A DNA stretch of 60,983 nt from Clostridium sp. AM58-1XD (GTDB lineage Bacteria > Bacillota > Clostridia > Lachnospirales > Lachnospiraceae). The stretch spans positions 1 to 60,983 of the forward strand of contig NZ_QSDR01000028.1 of the NCBI RefSeq assembly GCF_003464085.1. The letters are read 5' to 3'. Below, piece by piece: positions 1 through 9,478 of this stretch (position 1 is its first letter; every line of letters starts with the position of its first letter). The position numbers were made by a program, and so were the translations under genes. The notes beneath the pieces are model-generated. The model was given only the letters and a program-made list of their open reading frames with translations, searched no databases and was not told the DNA's origin.

Positions 1-886
1 CCTTGGCACGTCTCAGCCAGCTCCACCACCGCCCCTTCAAAGGCGGAATCCCTGTTCTCCATTTTTACGATTCTGTAGTAAAGTTCCTTTTTTTCTCTTC
101 TCACTGTTCCTGATTCTTCCGCCGGCCTGCGCTTGGCAAAATCCTTTAAGTCCAGTTCAGGAAACAGCCTGGAAAAATCCATGTTTTTTAATTCATCCGC
201 CTCATTTTCAAACAGATCTGACGCCCTTTTATTATAATCGATTACATGGAACTCCCTGTCCAGCAAAAGGAATCCGTTGATACCCGATTCAAACATGGCC
301 TGAAAATACTGGTTTTTACGCCTTTCCTTCCGCAGCTCCATGGCTACGGATTTTGCAGCTTTCAGAGAATCAATGATGCTCGTATACCCTGGATAAATCA
401 GAACCGTCTGCTTGTCCATCCTGGCTCCCATCTCAACAGCATGGGCTGCCCGATGATCACATCGCATGGACTGTTACGTATCTTTTCACAGAGCTCCTCT
501 GTATCCTCATATACAATATTTTCTATCTGCTTATTCTGTGTTTCATAAAACTGCATAATATGGTCGGCAAGCTTTTCCTGATATGTGACGATCGCCGGGC
601 GGCGGCCGGCCCGGAACCCTTTCTCCACAGCCGTCATGTAGTCCCATTCCGTTATTTTAAATTCCAGCACCGGCTGGCTGAAGGTATCCCTTGCGATCAC
701 CGCATTGGCTCCTCCGGCCAGGATCACTTCCGCTTCCTGGATCAGTTCCCTGTTTTTCCCTTCCAGGATTTCATTGCGAAGCCCCTCTGCGACAGTTACG
801 TTCAGCTCTTCATCCTGAAACCTCTTTAGTGCCTCTTCAACCAGTTTCGTTAATGTCTTATACGTAATACAGCATATTTTTACCAT
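1..886 (-). pseudogene. PrpR-type (propionate regulator N-domain plus PAS) transcriptional regulator, frameshifted and cut by the window edge
   Basis: The first ~150 residues from the ATG at 886 (AAAGGA-type ribosome binding site upstream) match the PrpR_N receptor domain of sigma-54-type regulators: start MVKICCITYKT, an ILAGGANAVIARD segment and CDVIIGQPM. The frame stops at 398, but after a single missing base near 440 (atg-ctg where atg-gctg is expected) a different frame continues as VEMGARMDKQTVLIYPGYTS, then a PAS-like segment (ESGINGFLLLDREFHVIDYN), and stays open to base 1. Any AAA+ and DNA-binding domains lie outside the window. In known relatives the N-domain senses a small metabolite and the protein switches on a catabolic operon; the effector here is unknown. 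The lesion may be a true mutation or a sequencing indel. Confidence 0.75.
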
Positions 887-999
887 CTGGTGTCTGTTCC
901 TTTCTGTCCTTATACCCAGTCTTCCAGCCGGTCGTTCTTTTCTTTTTTCTCTTCTATTTCTACTCTCATCTCCGGCTTTTAATTGCAGGTACCATATAG

Positions 1000-1030
1000 T
1001 TGCGGCCACCCGTATAACGGGTGGCCGCAA
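1000..1030 (-). terminator. Perfect 13-bp inverted repeat downstream of the adhesin gene
   Basis: TTGCGGCCACCCG / CGGGTGGCCGCAA arms flank a 5-nt loop. It lies 28 bp past the adhesin stop and could end its transcript, although no T-run follows on the minus strand, so it may instead protect the RNA 3' end. Confidence 0.5.
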
Positions 1031-1057
1031 TCCAATTGAACTGACTGTTGCTTACGT

Positions 1058-4000
1058 TTAACCTTCTATCTCATCTCCACCGCTTTTCCTTATTTTCGGA
1101 TAAAAAAGCACTCCTATGGCGGAAAGCACAAATAGTATAAGCCACGCTTCCTTGTGGTTTGAATCCCCGGTTTTAGGCAGCTTCTGTGAGAGTGTGGAAG
1201 GAGACAGTGGTGGAACTTGACCTGGAATTCCTTCTATCTCACCGGACGGAGACACTTGGCCTGAAATGCCTTCTGTCTCACCAGCCGATGCATTTGTATT
1301 TAAGGTATTTGTAATAAACCAGTCGTTTTCGGTATTCGTAACGCTCTTACGATATTGATCCGGAACCGTTATCTCGTCTACCGTCCAACTCGAATCCTTG
1401 TCGAGTCTGCGCCAGGAATGCTGCCAGGCATTGGCTGCGGATAATGAGACCGGCTGTCCGTAAGCCTCGCCGTTTTGAAACAGCTGAACTGCCACAGAAG
1501 AAGGGCGGCTTAAACTGTCATGATCGTCCCAAATCTTGCTTACATTCACCGTAATCGTATCGACAGACGGTGAATGGTCTGAACCGGAAGAACCGCCGCC
1601 AGAATGACCGGCGCTTCTAGTCGTATTGGCAAATATAGGCGTGCCGTCGTAATCAGAACCGTTTTTACTCCAGGCAACGCTCTCTACCGAAAGGTCTGTA
1701 CTGCCGGAAATGACTATCTTGGCGGTATAGGAGGCCGTATCATAGTTGATTCTGGAATCATTGCCGGCATTTTCCGAAATAAAATAAGTGTAAGTGCCGC
1801 CTGCGTCAAAGCTGATTTCGTCAAAATCAACGTCACCTCCATTGTTGCTTACGGTTTGAATGACGGCTCCATTACCATCCTTCAAAGAAAAGCTGAAATT
1901 ACTTCCGCTCGGAACATTCCCATCCAGTGTTTTTTGAGCGGTCGGAGTCCAGTATGCCGGAGTCGGTGCATCGTCGTTGTTATCGTCGTTATTGCCACCG
2001 TTATCGTCTCCATCTTTCACGTTGGTGACAGTGATTATAATGTTTCCATCCGTGTCGGCCTTTATTTCATAGGACATAGAATAACCGGATACCGGATCCT
2101 CTGTAACGGTAAACTCAGTAAGATCAGCAGGGATGTTTGTTAAGGTCTTTGTCCAGCCATCGGCGGCTGTCAGGGTGACCGTATCAATTTCGTAGACGTC
2201 CGAAAACAGGTGAAGCGTAATGGATTCCGGAAGCACTTCGGCGTTTTGGGGCCACACTTTATGAATGGTAATTGTTTTCAGAGTCGTATCATCTTCACCG
2301 ATCGCTATGCCACCGTTCGAACCGATGCCGCCGCCGCGGCTGGCTTTATTTCCTGTAATATACAGCGTCACTTTTTTCTTTGCAAGTTCGACCGCAGTTT
2401 GTTTAACCACGGACTTCAGCGAGATCTGCTGCGCATAATCTTGAATCGTCAGCGCGGAGGAATCCGCCCCCTCCTGTCCATATCGGGGAATGCCTGTGTT
2501 GACGCTTGTATGTGCCCCTGATCCTATACTGTAAATACCTCCGTCTCTGTACCAGAGAATGCTGCCGCCGCCAACCATTCGGTTTGCAAGAGACAGCGTA
2601 TGATTTGCATTGGTAGCGGCTGCAATGTCATCGCCGGCGCCGGTTGCCAGATTGTTGTAGATCGCAGAACCGTCGGCGATATAAATTGCACCTTCACCGG
2701 TCGGACAGAACCACATTCCACCGCCCTGCTCGGCAGTATTATCAGTAATGATGGCACGATTTAGCTGCAAGGTACTGTAGTAATCCGCGTTGCCTTCACT
2801 GTAAATGCCGCCGCCCTGATCCGCAGTATTTCCACTGATTTCACCGGCATTCAGCTCAACATGGTTGGTATATGAATAGATACCGCCTCCGGAGCCGCCT
2901 GCGGTATTATTTGAGATGATTCCTCCGTTCATGACAAATGCGGTCTGACATTCGCCATTGCCATTCTGCAGTTTGGGATCGATCACACAAACTCCGGCGC
3001 CACTTCTACCGCGATTTCTGGTGATTAAGCCGTCTCCGGTCAGTATAAACGAAGAGTTTCCTTCGATGTGAACGGCGCCGGATGAAGGAAATCCTGACCC
3101 ATCGGCAATACTGGAATTCTCGGAAATCGTTCCTCCGTTCATAATAAATGTGTTTTCCGTGCTGTAATTATCGGTATATAAATACACCGCACTTCCGCGG
3201 CATCCACGGTTGTTGGAAATAGAACCATCATTCATTATGAACGAACTATTGTCCAGAAGGTAAACACCGGGTGAAGAAAGATAAGCATTCGCCGTATTAG
3301 CGACATTGTTTTTAATTTCTCCTCCATTCATGGTAAGGCTTGCCCCATCGGTAACCCGAATCGAACCACAATAGGACTCAGCAATCGTATTTCCTTCGAT
3401 AGAACCACCGTTCATAACAAATTCAGCATTTTCACCGCTGACATTTATAACGCCCTGACTGATGTTTTCAAGCTTCATGCGGGAGATCACGACAGGATTT
3501 TCTAATGTCATCTGTCCCCTGCATTCAATCAGGCTGCCTTGTGAACTTATAGCATTTCCAATCAGACGCAAATCTCCGGTAAGTGTAAGCGCTGCTCCCT
3601 CTTCAACCGTAATGAGGTTGGAGAGATTTTTCGTTTTATCGGCAGTAATAGTATAGGAGCTGCTCCCGCCCATGGCTGACGGCTTCGAAGATAGTACAAC
3701 TATTTTACCGGCTGGAATCGTAACCGGACTTGTGATTTTAATGTCTTTACTGATTTGAATGATATCTTCCGTGCCGTCTTCCGCCGCATCGATGGCCTCC
3801 TGTAATGTGGGCGCATTTACTCCGTCTCGGATTGTATCCCCCACATCGCCGATGGATGGAAGCAGATAGACCGGCTCGACGGAATCGGGAAATGCGCTGC
3901 CTGCAACGGTCACATTGTCACCACTGTTATTGATCGTTACGCTTGTCAAAGATTCACAACTGGCAAATGCACTTTCGGGTATACTTGTCAGGCCGCTGCC

Positions 4001-5602
4001 GATGGTAAGGCTGGTAATGGCAGTCTCTTCAAACGCTCCTGTTTCCAACGTGGTCAGGGAATCCGGAAGTATGAGATTTCCACCCAAATAGTAACAGTAG
4101 CAAAAAGCGTATGCACCGATGGATTCTAATGTGTCAGGGAAAGAGAGCTTCGTAATATAGCTGTCCAAGAACGCCCAGTCTCCAATCGAATGCAGTTGAC
4201 TGCTAAATGTAACGGAGGTTATGGAGGTATAGCTGAAAGCGTAGCCCGGAATTGAACTTAAATTTGACAAATCGACTGCTGTATTTAAGTAGCTACATTC
4301 ATAAAAAGCATACTCTCCCATAGTGGTGACGCTGCCAAGGTCAGGAATCACCTCCAACTTAGCCGCTCCCTTAAATGCCGAACTCCCTATCTCGGTAATC
4401 GTACCCTCGGCAATCACAGTCTTTAAAGAGGTACAGTCGTTGAACATATTCGAGGGAATCTTCGAAATTGACGCAGGTAATGTGATGGATTTTAATGAAG
4501 TACAACCTTTGAAGGCAGAGCCTTCCGTAAATATTACACCTTCCGGCAAAGTGATTTCCTCCAAAGCGGTGGCACCTGCAAATGCGGCCGGAGCGGAGAT
4601 CACAGTAAGCGTACTTGGAAGGTTAATTGTTGTTAAAGCAGAACAATTCGTTACTAAACTATTTCCGGAGATTTCCTGCACGCCCTCTTCAAATGTGATC
4701 GTCTTCAAATTTTTGCAATTTTGAAAGTTCCCTTCAAACGTACTGACCGAACCTGGAATGGTGATAGAATGCAGATTGTTACACCCGCTAAAGCTCGCCT
4801 CCACCACTTCAACTGTATCGGGAATGGAAAATTCAGTCAGGTTCGGAATACCTGAGAATCTTCCGGTAATCGTTGTCAAAGTGTCCGGTAATATCAAAAA
4901 TGTGATGTCAGGACATTTGGTGCTTGAACTTAAGCTAAGTGTATTCACCTCATATTCCTCGCCGTCATACTCGATGAATGACGGGATTTCGTATGAAGAA
5001 TCGGTACTATCCTGGATGATTTTCCAAATGGTTGCCGTACCGTCATTATAAAGGTCAGTCATCAGGCTAAAATCGCCGTCGGGATATTCATAATTTTCCA
5101 TTATCATATCAGGATCAGAAAATATGGGGAGGATTTCTTTCATGTACAATGCGTCGGAATCGGTAGCGACCGGCAAATCGTTAAGTATCTCCTCTTCCTC
5201 AAGTTCTTCCTCCTCCGTTTCTTCAGAGGTATCCTCCTCGCCCCGGGATTCAGAACCGCTCGTACTATTCTGTGATCTGCCTTCCTCTGCGTCGCCTTTG
5301 GCTTCGGAGCCAGACGTAGTTTCCTGCGGCCCGCTGTCCTCCGCTCCATCCTTGGAACCGGAATCAATTGTCGGATCCTGTGATCCGCCTTCCTCTGCGT
5401 CTCCTCTGGTTTCGGAGCCTTCCGCTGATTCCACAGTATCTTTTTTATCCTTGTCATACGTTTCTCCAGAGCCATCCGTTTCGGTGTCTGTACAGATGGT
5501 TTGATCTACGGTTGAAGCTGCATATACGAAAGCCGGCACTGAGCCAAACGTCAAGTTTAATGCAAGCATTACAGATAGTACTTTTAATAAGTTCTTTTTC
5601 AT
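1058..5602 (-). CDS. LPXTG-anchored surface adhesin: LRR_5/BspA repeats, beta-helix repeats, pilin-type and Cna-B domains
   Basis: Large (1514 aa) secreted wall protein. The start at MKKNLLKVL (5602) has a GGGGAGA ribosome binding site and gives a clean signal peptide ending near VYAAS. Next come an acidic Ser/Glu/Asp-rich spacer (~35-140) with internal repeats, BspA-type leucine-rich repeats (about 190-590; LTSVTI / AFxGCTSLKSITLP patterns), a stretch of MNGGxIxxN and NNTAGGSGGGIYS repeats typical of a right-handed beta-helix (~690-1030), a Cna-B-like module (KTITIHKVWPQ), a Spy0128-type pilin module (AQKTLDGNVPSGSNFSFSL), a second Cna-B module (VNVSKIWDDHDS), and LPKTG followed by a hydrophobic segment and basic tail. 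Families of this kind are covalently attached by sortase and stiffened by isopeptide bonds. The role in adhesion is inferred. No sortase gene is seen in the window. Confidence 0.88.
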   Translation of the reverse strand: MKKNLLKVLSVMLALNLTFGSVPAFVYAASTVDQTICTDTETDGSGETYDKDKKDTVESAEGSETRGDAEEGGSQDPTIDSGSKDGAEDSGPQETTSGSEAKGDAEEGRSQNSTSGSESRGEEDTSEETEEEELEEEEILNDLPVATDSDALYMKEILPIFSDPDMIMENYEYPDGDFSLMTDLYNDGTATIWKIIQDSTDSSYEIPSFIEYDGEEYEVNTLSLSSSTKCPDITFLILPDTLTTITGRFSGIPNLTEFSIPDTVEVVEASFSGCNNLHSITIPGSVSTFEGNFQNCKNLKTITFEEGVQEISGNSLVTNCSALTTINLPSTLTVISAPAAFAGATALEEITLPEGVIFTEGSAFKGCTSLKSITLPASISKIPSNMFNDCTSLKTVIAEGTITEIGSSAFKGAAKLEVIPDLGSVTTMGEYAFYECSYLNTAVDLSNLSSIPGYAFSYTSITSVTFSSQLHSIGDWAFLDSYITKLSFPDTLESIGAYAFCYCYYLGGNLILPDSLTTLETGAFEETAITSLTIGSGLTSIPESAFASCESLTSVTINNSGDNVTVAGSAFPDSVEPVYLLPSIGDVGDTIRDGVNAPTLQEAIDAAEDGTEDIIQISKDIKITSPVTIPAGKIVVLSSKPSAMGGSSSYTITADKTKNLSNLITVEEGAALTLTGDLRLIGNAISSQGSLIECRGQMTLENPVVISRMKLENISQGVINVSGENAEFVMNGGSIEGNTIAESYCGSIRVTDGASLTMNGGEIKNNVANTANAYLSSPGVYLLDNSSFIMNDGSISNNRGCRGSAVYLYTDNYSTENTFIMNGGTISENSSIADGSGFPSSGAVHIEGNSSFILTGDGLITRNRGRSGAGVCVIDPKLQNGNGECQTAFVMNGGIISNNTAGGSGGGIYSYTNHVELNAGEISGNTADQGGGIYSEGNADYYSTLQLNRAIITDNTAEQGGGMWFCPTGEGAIYIADGSAIYNNLATGAGDDIAAATNANHTLSLANRMVGGGSILWYRDGGIYSIGSGAHTSVNTGIPRYGQEGADSSALTIQDYAQQISLKSVVKQTAVELAKKKVTLYITGNKASRGGGIGSNGGIAIGEDDTTLKTITIHKVWPQNAEVLPESITLHLFSDVYEIDTVTLTAADGWTKTLTNIPADLTEFTVTEDPVSGYSMSYEIKADTDGNIIITVTNVKDGDDNGGNNDDNNDDAPTPAYWTPTAQKTLDGNVPSGSNFSFSLKDGNGAVIQTVSNNGGDVDFDEISFDAGGTYTYFISENAGNDSRINYDTASYTAKIVISGSTDLSVESVAWSKNGSDYDGTPIFANTTRSAGHSGGGSSGSDHSPSVDTITVNVSKIWDDHDSLSRPSSVAVQLFQNGEAYGQPVSLSAANAWQHSWRRLDKDSSWTVDEITVPDQYRKSVTNTENDWFITNTLNTNASAGETEGISGQVSPSGEIEGIPGQVPPLSPSTLSQKLPKTGDSNHKEAWLILFVLSAIGVLFYPKIRKSGGDEIEG
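5270..5419 (-). repeat. 108-bp-period repeat inside the adhesin's acidic spacer
   Basis: Two 42-bp near-identical blocks (5270-5311 and 5378-5419) encode GSE(A/T)(K/R)GDAEEG(R/G)SQ. Such in-frame repeats (36 codons per period) can expand or contract and so change spacer length between strains. Confidence 0.7.
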
Positions 5603-5831
5603 CTCAATTTCTCCCCATACGTTGCAAAATTTAAAGAAGTTAAATCTAATTGTGTTGTTTGACGCCAATTTATCATTTGACCCCACTTATTCTGCTTACA
5701 AAATGTAACAAAACAAAAAATTCAGATATATTATACTTCAAATTCACAATTCTGTATACTATTTTTAACAAAAAAGGAAGAATCATTATCATTTTTCCCA
5801 CTATCATACAGTTCCTGCTAATCCTGCGCTC

Positions 5832-8582
5832 CTACCATCTCCAGTTCTCCAGCCAGTCCTTCTTTTCCTTTTTTTCTTTCCCGGCTCTCCTTTTATATTC
5901 ATAGATCGATGCCGTTCCGATCAGGAGCAATCCTGCCGCCAGCAGATATACCCACCACTGGATAGTGAGCCAGAAATTCCTCGACTGGTACAGAACGAGC
6001 CCTGTCAGAGTTACAAAAGACAGCAGAAGCCAGCGTTTTCGTTTCAGATAATATGAAATCATCATAATTCCCGTCATGGCTGACCCCAGGACGATGACGT
6101 CCCACAGTTCTTCCAGCCACAGGCATTCCATTCCCTGTAAAGCAGCTGCGATGACTGTAATTACAAAAAATACCCACTTCATGCTTTCCTTCATTTCACC
6201 GGTCCATATATATCTGAGAGAAAATCCGGCTGCCAGCACGGCTGCAATCAGATATTCCGTCTGCCATTGTTTCGGAATATTCCAATAGGGAATCCAGGCC
6301 CAGGCCCACACGGCAAGTACTGCCGATGCCGTCAGGATAACACGGCTGCCGTTTATTCCTGATCTCCCGTAACCGTTCAATAAAAAGAGAATAAGCACAG
6401 GAATTCCCCAGAAGCTCCAGTATATGCTGTCTTCACCAATCATTATGACCGGAACGATCACAGCCATCATACTCAGCCAGTCCATATCACATTCCGGCTC
6501 TTCCTCATCATCCCGATATACGAGAAAACGCGGATATGTCAGGCGCCCTGCCGCGGCCATTACGATTCCTGCCGCAAGGAGGACCCACATTTGCCTGTCG
6601 TCTCTCCATCCCGCCCGGAAAACCATTTCGTTGACCGCCGGCAGAATCCCAAGTACAGAAATCCCGGAAAGTCCCGAAAGTTTCTCCAGTCTTGTCACAT
6701 AGACGGAAAGGACTGCCAAACCTGCAATAACCGCTCCCCACCAGAAAGCCAGGTCCGCGTCTCTCACGAAAACGAAACTCATAAGGCCTGTTCCGAGACA
6801 AATTCCTCCGATTCCCATATAACGGCAGCAGATATGGCCGCCCCGTTTCCACAGCCCCCAGCAGACAGCAGAAGAAGCGACCGTGACAAGCCATACACAG
6901 ATCATGGCCGGCCACCTCTGCCAGTAACCGATAGCTGCTCCCGTAAGCGGAGGCAGCAGCCACACAGCGACATTCAGCAGCTTTCTGTAGGGTTCTTTAT
7001 ACCGCATGAACCAGATTCCGGCAAAAAGGAACCAGAAAAACGCAACCCACAGGACTGATTCCCATCCGCTGTTTTCCACATAGTTGTGGCCGTACCATGT
7101 TACACCGATCAGAGAACATACGCCCCAGCTCAGGACAGCCGGCAGCTCCATCGGCTTTAAAAACGAAAAGCAGGAACGTTTTACCACAAAGATAATTCCA
7201 GCCAGCGTTAAAGCTCCATAATAGATCAGAAAGCCTCTGCTCTCTCCCCATAGACCTAGCTCGGTCAGCCAGCAAGACAGCGGGTAATAGTAAAACCAGA
7301 CCAGCAGTACAGCAGCTGTTCCCGTGCCCGTCTGCCACTCTTTCTTTCTGCATGTCCACGATTGGACAGCCAGGCAGGCTGCTCCGCCGTCGACTGCAAG
7401 ACATGCCGTCCCATATCTGCCCAGAGACGCTTCCCATACGGCCCACAGAATCAGAACCGCCGGAAACAGAATATCTGAGCTGACACTTCTTAGACTTTTT
7501 CCTTTTATTTTTGCATGTCCCGACCAATAGAGAAAAAATGAAAGAACCGTTCCCAGTATCACAGGGGCATTTCTCCATGCTCCATCTGCGAGTTTCCTTA
7601 AAAGTTCCGCCTCAAGCAGCAGGCGGTGTCCTCTGCTCAGCGCAAAATACCACATCAGAGGCTGAATCAGCAGCAGCCATTGCGATTGTTTTACCGACCA
7701 CTTCCATGTGATAATCCCCAGGCAGTAAATCGAGAGTAAAAAGCAGGATATCGTATAGTCGTCAAACAAAAACTGTCCCAGGCAGAATACGGCCGGAAGG
7801 GAAAACAGCCAGCCGCCCAATTGAAAGAGTATACGATGGTACATGAAATATCCGGCAGCCAGCAAAAGTGTAAGCGATCCGGCTTCTGCAACATAAAGCG
7901 CATACTGCCCTCCTCCTTCTGCCGAAAACCATTCTCCCCACAGCTGAAAGAAACTGACCGCAGAAAAAGTCACCGGCACGGAAAGACACCCCAGTACATA
8001 AAATGCGATGCTCGTATTGGACAGCTTTAAAACCTTTCCAGCCAGAAAAGAGGCCAGGAAAAAGACGCCTCCTACCGCCATAAGCGCCATGGCTTTTACC
8101 CAGCCAGGCATTACATGCCACGTAGTCGTAACAAATATGAGAGAGGCAATCAGGATTAACAGCACTCCTGCAATCAATGCCGCCCGTTCCAGCCCGTTCT
8201 CCCGCTGTTGTGTATTATGTACATTGCCACAGCCGGTATAAGCAGGCCGTTCCGTTCTTGACACCGGTACCACACTCTTTATACCCGCCATTTTGCAGGC
8301 AGCCGTTTTGTCCTGTCTTTTTGTCGATGTTTCATCTTCAGGCAGGGCCGCAGATTCAGCCTTATTTAGTTCCTGTACCGGCGCTCTGTCCAAAACGGGA
8401 GCCGGTGCCAAAACCTGTGCAGTCTGACTATGGCCGACTGCTGAAACAGGGACCGGTTCTTTTGGATGTTCCTTTTCTCTCAGCCGTTTTTTCAGACTGC
8501 TGTTCTGGACCGCTAGGATGACGACCGCAGGAATCAGCCCAATTGGAGCCAGCAGCCACAAAATTATAAACCATACCGCCAT
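5832..8582 (-). CDS. Large polytopic membrane protein of unknown function
   Basis: 916 aa. An N-terminal membrane segment (MAVWFIILWLLAPIGLIPAV) is followed by a charged, proline-rich linker (~30-125), then roughly twenty or more hydrophobic segments to the C-terminus. The first of these (ALIAGVLLILIASLIFVTTT, then WHVMPGWVKAMAL) resembles the start of DUF2157-like membrane proteins that are common in Clostridia; I see no transporter signature or catalytic motif. Its ATG overlaps the stop of the upstream lipoprotein gene (TAATG), so the two are translationally coupled and probably act together in the envelope. Function is not assigned. Confidence 0.75.
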   Translation of the reverse strand: MAVWFIILWLLAPIGLIPAVVILAVQNSSLKKRLREKEHPKEPVPVSAVGHSQTAQVLAPAPVLDRAPVQELNKAESAALPEDETSTKRQDKTAACKMAGIKSVVPVSRTERPAYTGCGNVHNTQQRENGLERAALIAGVLLILIASLIFVTTTWHVMPGWVKAMALMAVGGVFFLASFLAGKVLKLSNTSIAFYVLGCLSVPVTFSAVSFFQLWGEWFSAEGGGQYALYVAEAGSLTLLLAAGYFMYHRILFQLGGWLFSLPAVFCLGQFLFDDYTISCFLLSIYCLGIITWKWSVKQSQWLLLIQPLMWYFALSRGHRLLLEAELLRKLADGAWRNAPVILGTVLSFFLYWSGHAKIKGKSLRSVSSDILFPAVLILWAVWEASLGRYGTACLAVDGGAACLAVQSWTCRKKEWQTGTGTAAVLLVWFYYYPLSCWLTELGLWGESRGFLIYYGALTLAGIIFVVKRSCFSFLKPMELPAVLSWGVCSLIGVTWYGHNYVENSGWESVLWVAFFWFLFAGIWFMRYKEPYRKLLNVAVWLLPPLTGAAIGYWQRWPAMICVWLVTVASSAVCWGLWKRGGHICCRYMGIGGICLGTGLMSFVFVRDADLAFWWGAVIAGLAVLSVYVTRLEKLSGLSGISVLGILPAVNEMVFRAGWRDDRQMWVLLAAGIVMAAAGRLTYPRFLVYRDDEEEPECDMDWLSMMAVIVPVIMIGEDSIYWSFWGIPVLILFLLNGYGRSGINGSRVILTASAVLAVWAWAWIPYWNIPKQWQTEYLIAAVLAAGFSLRYIWTGEMKESMKWVFFVITVIAAALQGMECLWLEELWDVIVLGSAMTGIMMISYYLKRKRWLLLSFVTLTGLVLYQSRNFWLTIQWWVYLLAAGLLLIGTASIYEYKRRAGKEKKEKKDWLENWRW

Positions 8583-8920
8583 TATTCCACCTCACTTGCC
8601 ATATAAATTGCATAAACGGTTACCAGACCTGCCGGATACATCTCCTGAATCTCTCCGCTGTAGACGATCCTGATCCTATCACCAGCCTTCAGGTTCTCCG
8701 GAATACCCTCTTTGGAAACAGCATCCGTCGGCACTTCAATCCGGTCCGATGATTTCAGCTCTTCTTCTCCCTCCGCTGGTTCCACAAGCAGATAACGATC
8801 TTTGATCTCCAAAATCTCAGCATTAAAATATGCCTGTTTCTTTTCTGCCGAGCAAGATGTGAAAACCGGTACCGACAGACACATGAGAATCAGATACAAA
8901 AGAAAACGCCTATTATTCAT
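8582..8920 (-). CDS. Small putative lipoprotein (DUF3221-like)
   Basis: 112 aa from MNNRRFLLYL. A signal peptide ends in a lipobox-like VFTSC (Cys ~21), predicting a lipid-anchored extracellular protein. The mature part (AEILEIKDRYLLVEP, then a KAGDRIRIVYSGEI strand pattern) looks like a small beta-barrel of the DUF3221/YobA kind. I prefer this start to the ATG 11 codons upstream because it places the signal peptide at the N-terminus. Coupled to the following membrane protein gene by overlapping stop and start. Function unknown. Confidence 0.7.
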   Translation of the reverse strand: MNNRRFLLYLILMCLSVPVFTSCSAEKKQAYFNAEILEIKDRYLLVEPAEGEEELKSSDRIEVPTDAVSKEGIPENLKAGDRIRIVYSGEIQEMYPAGLVTVYAIYMASEVE

Positions 8921-8977
8921 CCGAAACACCACCCTTCTTTTTATATATTCCATCTGCTAATATACCGGATCCACAGA

Positions 8978-9201
8978 GCGGATACGGCGCCTCCGGCTGA
9001 TCTAAGCGCACGGATTTCTGCGGTATACGCAGAAACCGGTATGCGCAGATATAATGTCCCCTTTGTGGACATTATACCGTATCCGCTTTGCGGATACGAC
9101 GCCTCTGGCTGATTTCAACGCCCGGATTTCTGCGGTATACGCAGAAACCGGTATGCGCAGATATAATGTCCCCTTTGTGGACATTATATCATATATAAGA
9201 C
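8978..9201. repeat. Family A repeat, locus 1: two tandem 112-bp units
   Basis: Units 8978-9089 and 9090-9201 are nearly identical. Each contains a TTTCTGCG-GTATA-CGCAGAAA hairpin and a TATAATGTCC / GGACATTATA hairpin, and a third hairpin (CGTATCCGC-TTT-GCGGATACG, 9078-9098) lies across the junction. The same architecture recurs at 57762-57940. It occupies the 5' side of the lipoprotein gene (start 8920). There is no coding potential of note. With the family B element and a terminator it fills the 8921-9478 gap. Confidence 0.85.
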
Positions 9202-9243
9202 AGCCGCCGCAATCAAACAAGGATCATAATCATGTAAGACGAC

Positions 9244-9359
9244 GGTGGTTGCAAAAAGGAATAAAGCATTGCCACTGATACCAGATGTAGTGACTTGGCC
9301 ACTGCCCGGAACGGAATCTGGTATCAGTGACACAGCTGATTCGACTTTTTGCAACCACC
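9244..9359 (+). repeat. Family B structured repeat, copy 1
   Basis: Outer arms GGTGGTTGCAAAAAG (9244-9258) and CTTTTTGCAACCACC (9345-9359) pair perfectly. Inner arms CACTGATACCAGA (9273-9285) and TCTGGTATCAGTG (9317-9329) also pair perfectly. They enclose a core containing AGTGACTTGGCCACTGC and GGAACGGAA. This core recurs at 26153, 28258 and 44531 while the stem sequence differs. Confidence 0.85.
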
Positions 9360-9373
9360 CTCTTCTTCACACG

Positions 9374-9420
9374 AAAAAGGGAAGTTCTAAGGCCTTTCAG
9401 CGCTCAGTACTTCCCTTTTC
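9374..9420 (-). terminator. Terminator of the thiamine-precursor operon
   Basis: AAAAAGGGAAGT (9374-9385) and ACTTCCCTTTT (9409-9419) form a hairpin; on the minus strand it is followed by TTTTT. It lies 59 bp beyond the stop of the TatD-type gene, the last gene of the riboswitch operon. Confidence 0.75.
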
Positions 9421-9478
9421 AAGCAGGAACGGACCCGGAATTAATTCCGGTATTCCTGCCACCCTATTCTATCTTTTT

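Noticed and set aside
5124..5504. Ser-rich 126-codon plus-strand ORF
   Set aside because: Antisense shadow of the acidic repeat spacer of the adhesin.
9002..9278. Small ORFs in both strands across the family A and B repeats
   Set aside because: They are by-products of repeated palindromic DNA; the translated repeat is present on both strands with no start signals.
9244..9359. Interpretation of family B as integron attC sites or a CRISPR repeat
   Set aside because: No integrase, cassette array, cas gene or regular spacing; copies are 16-19 kb or 2 kb apart in unrelated contexts.
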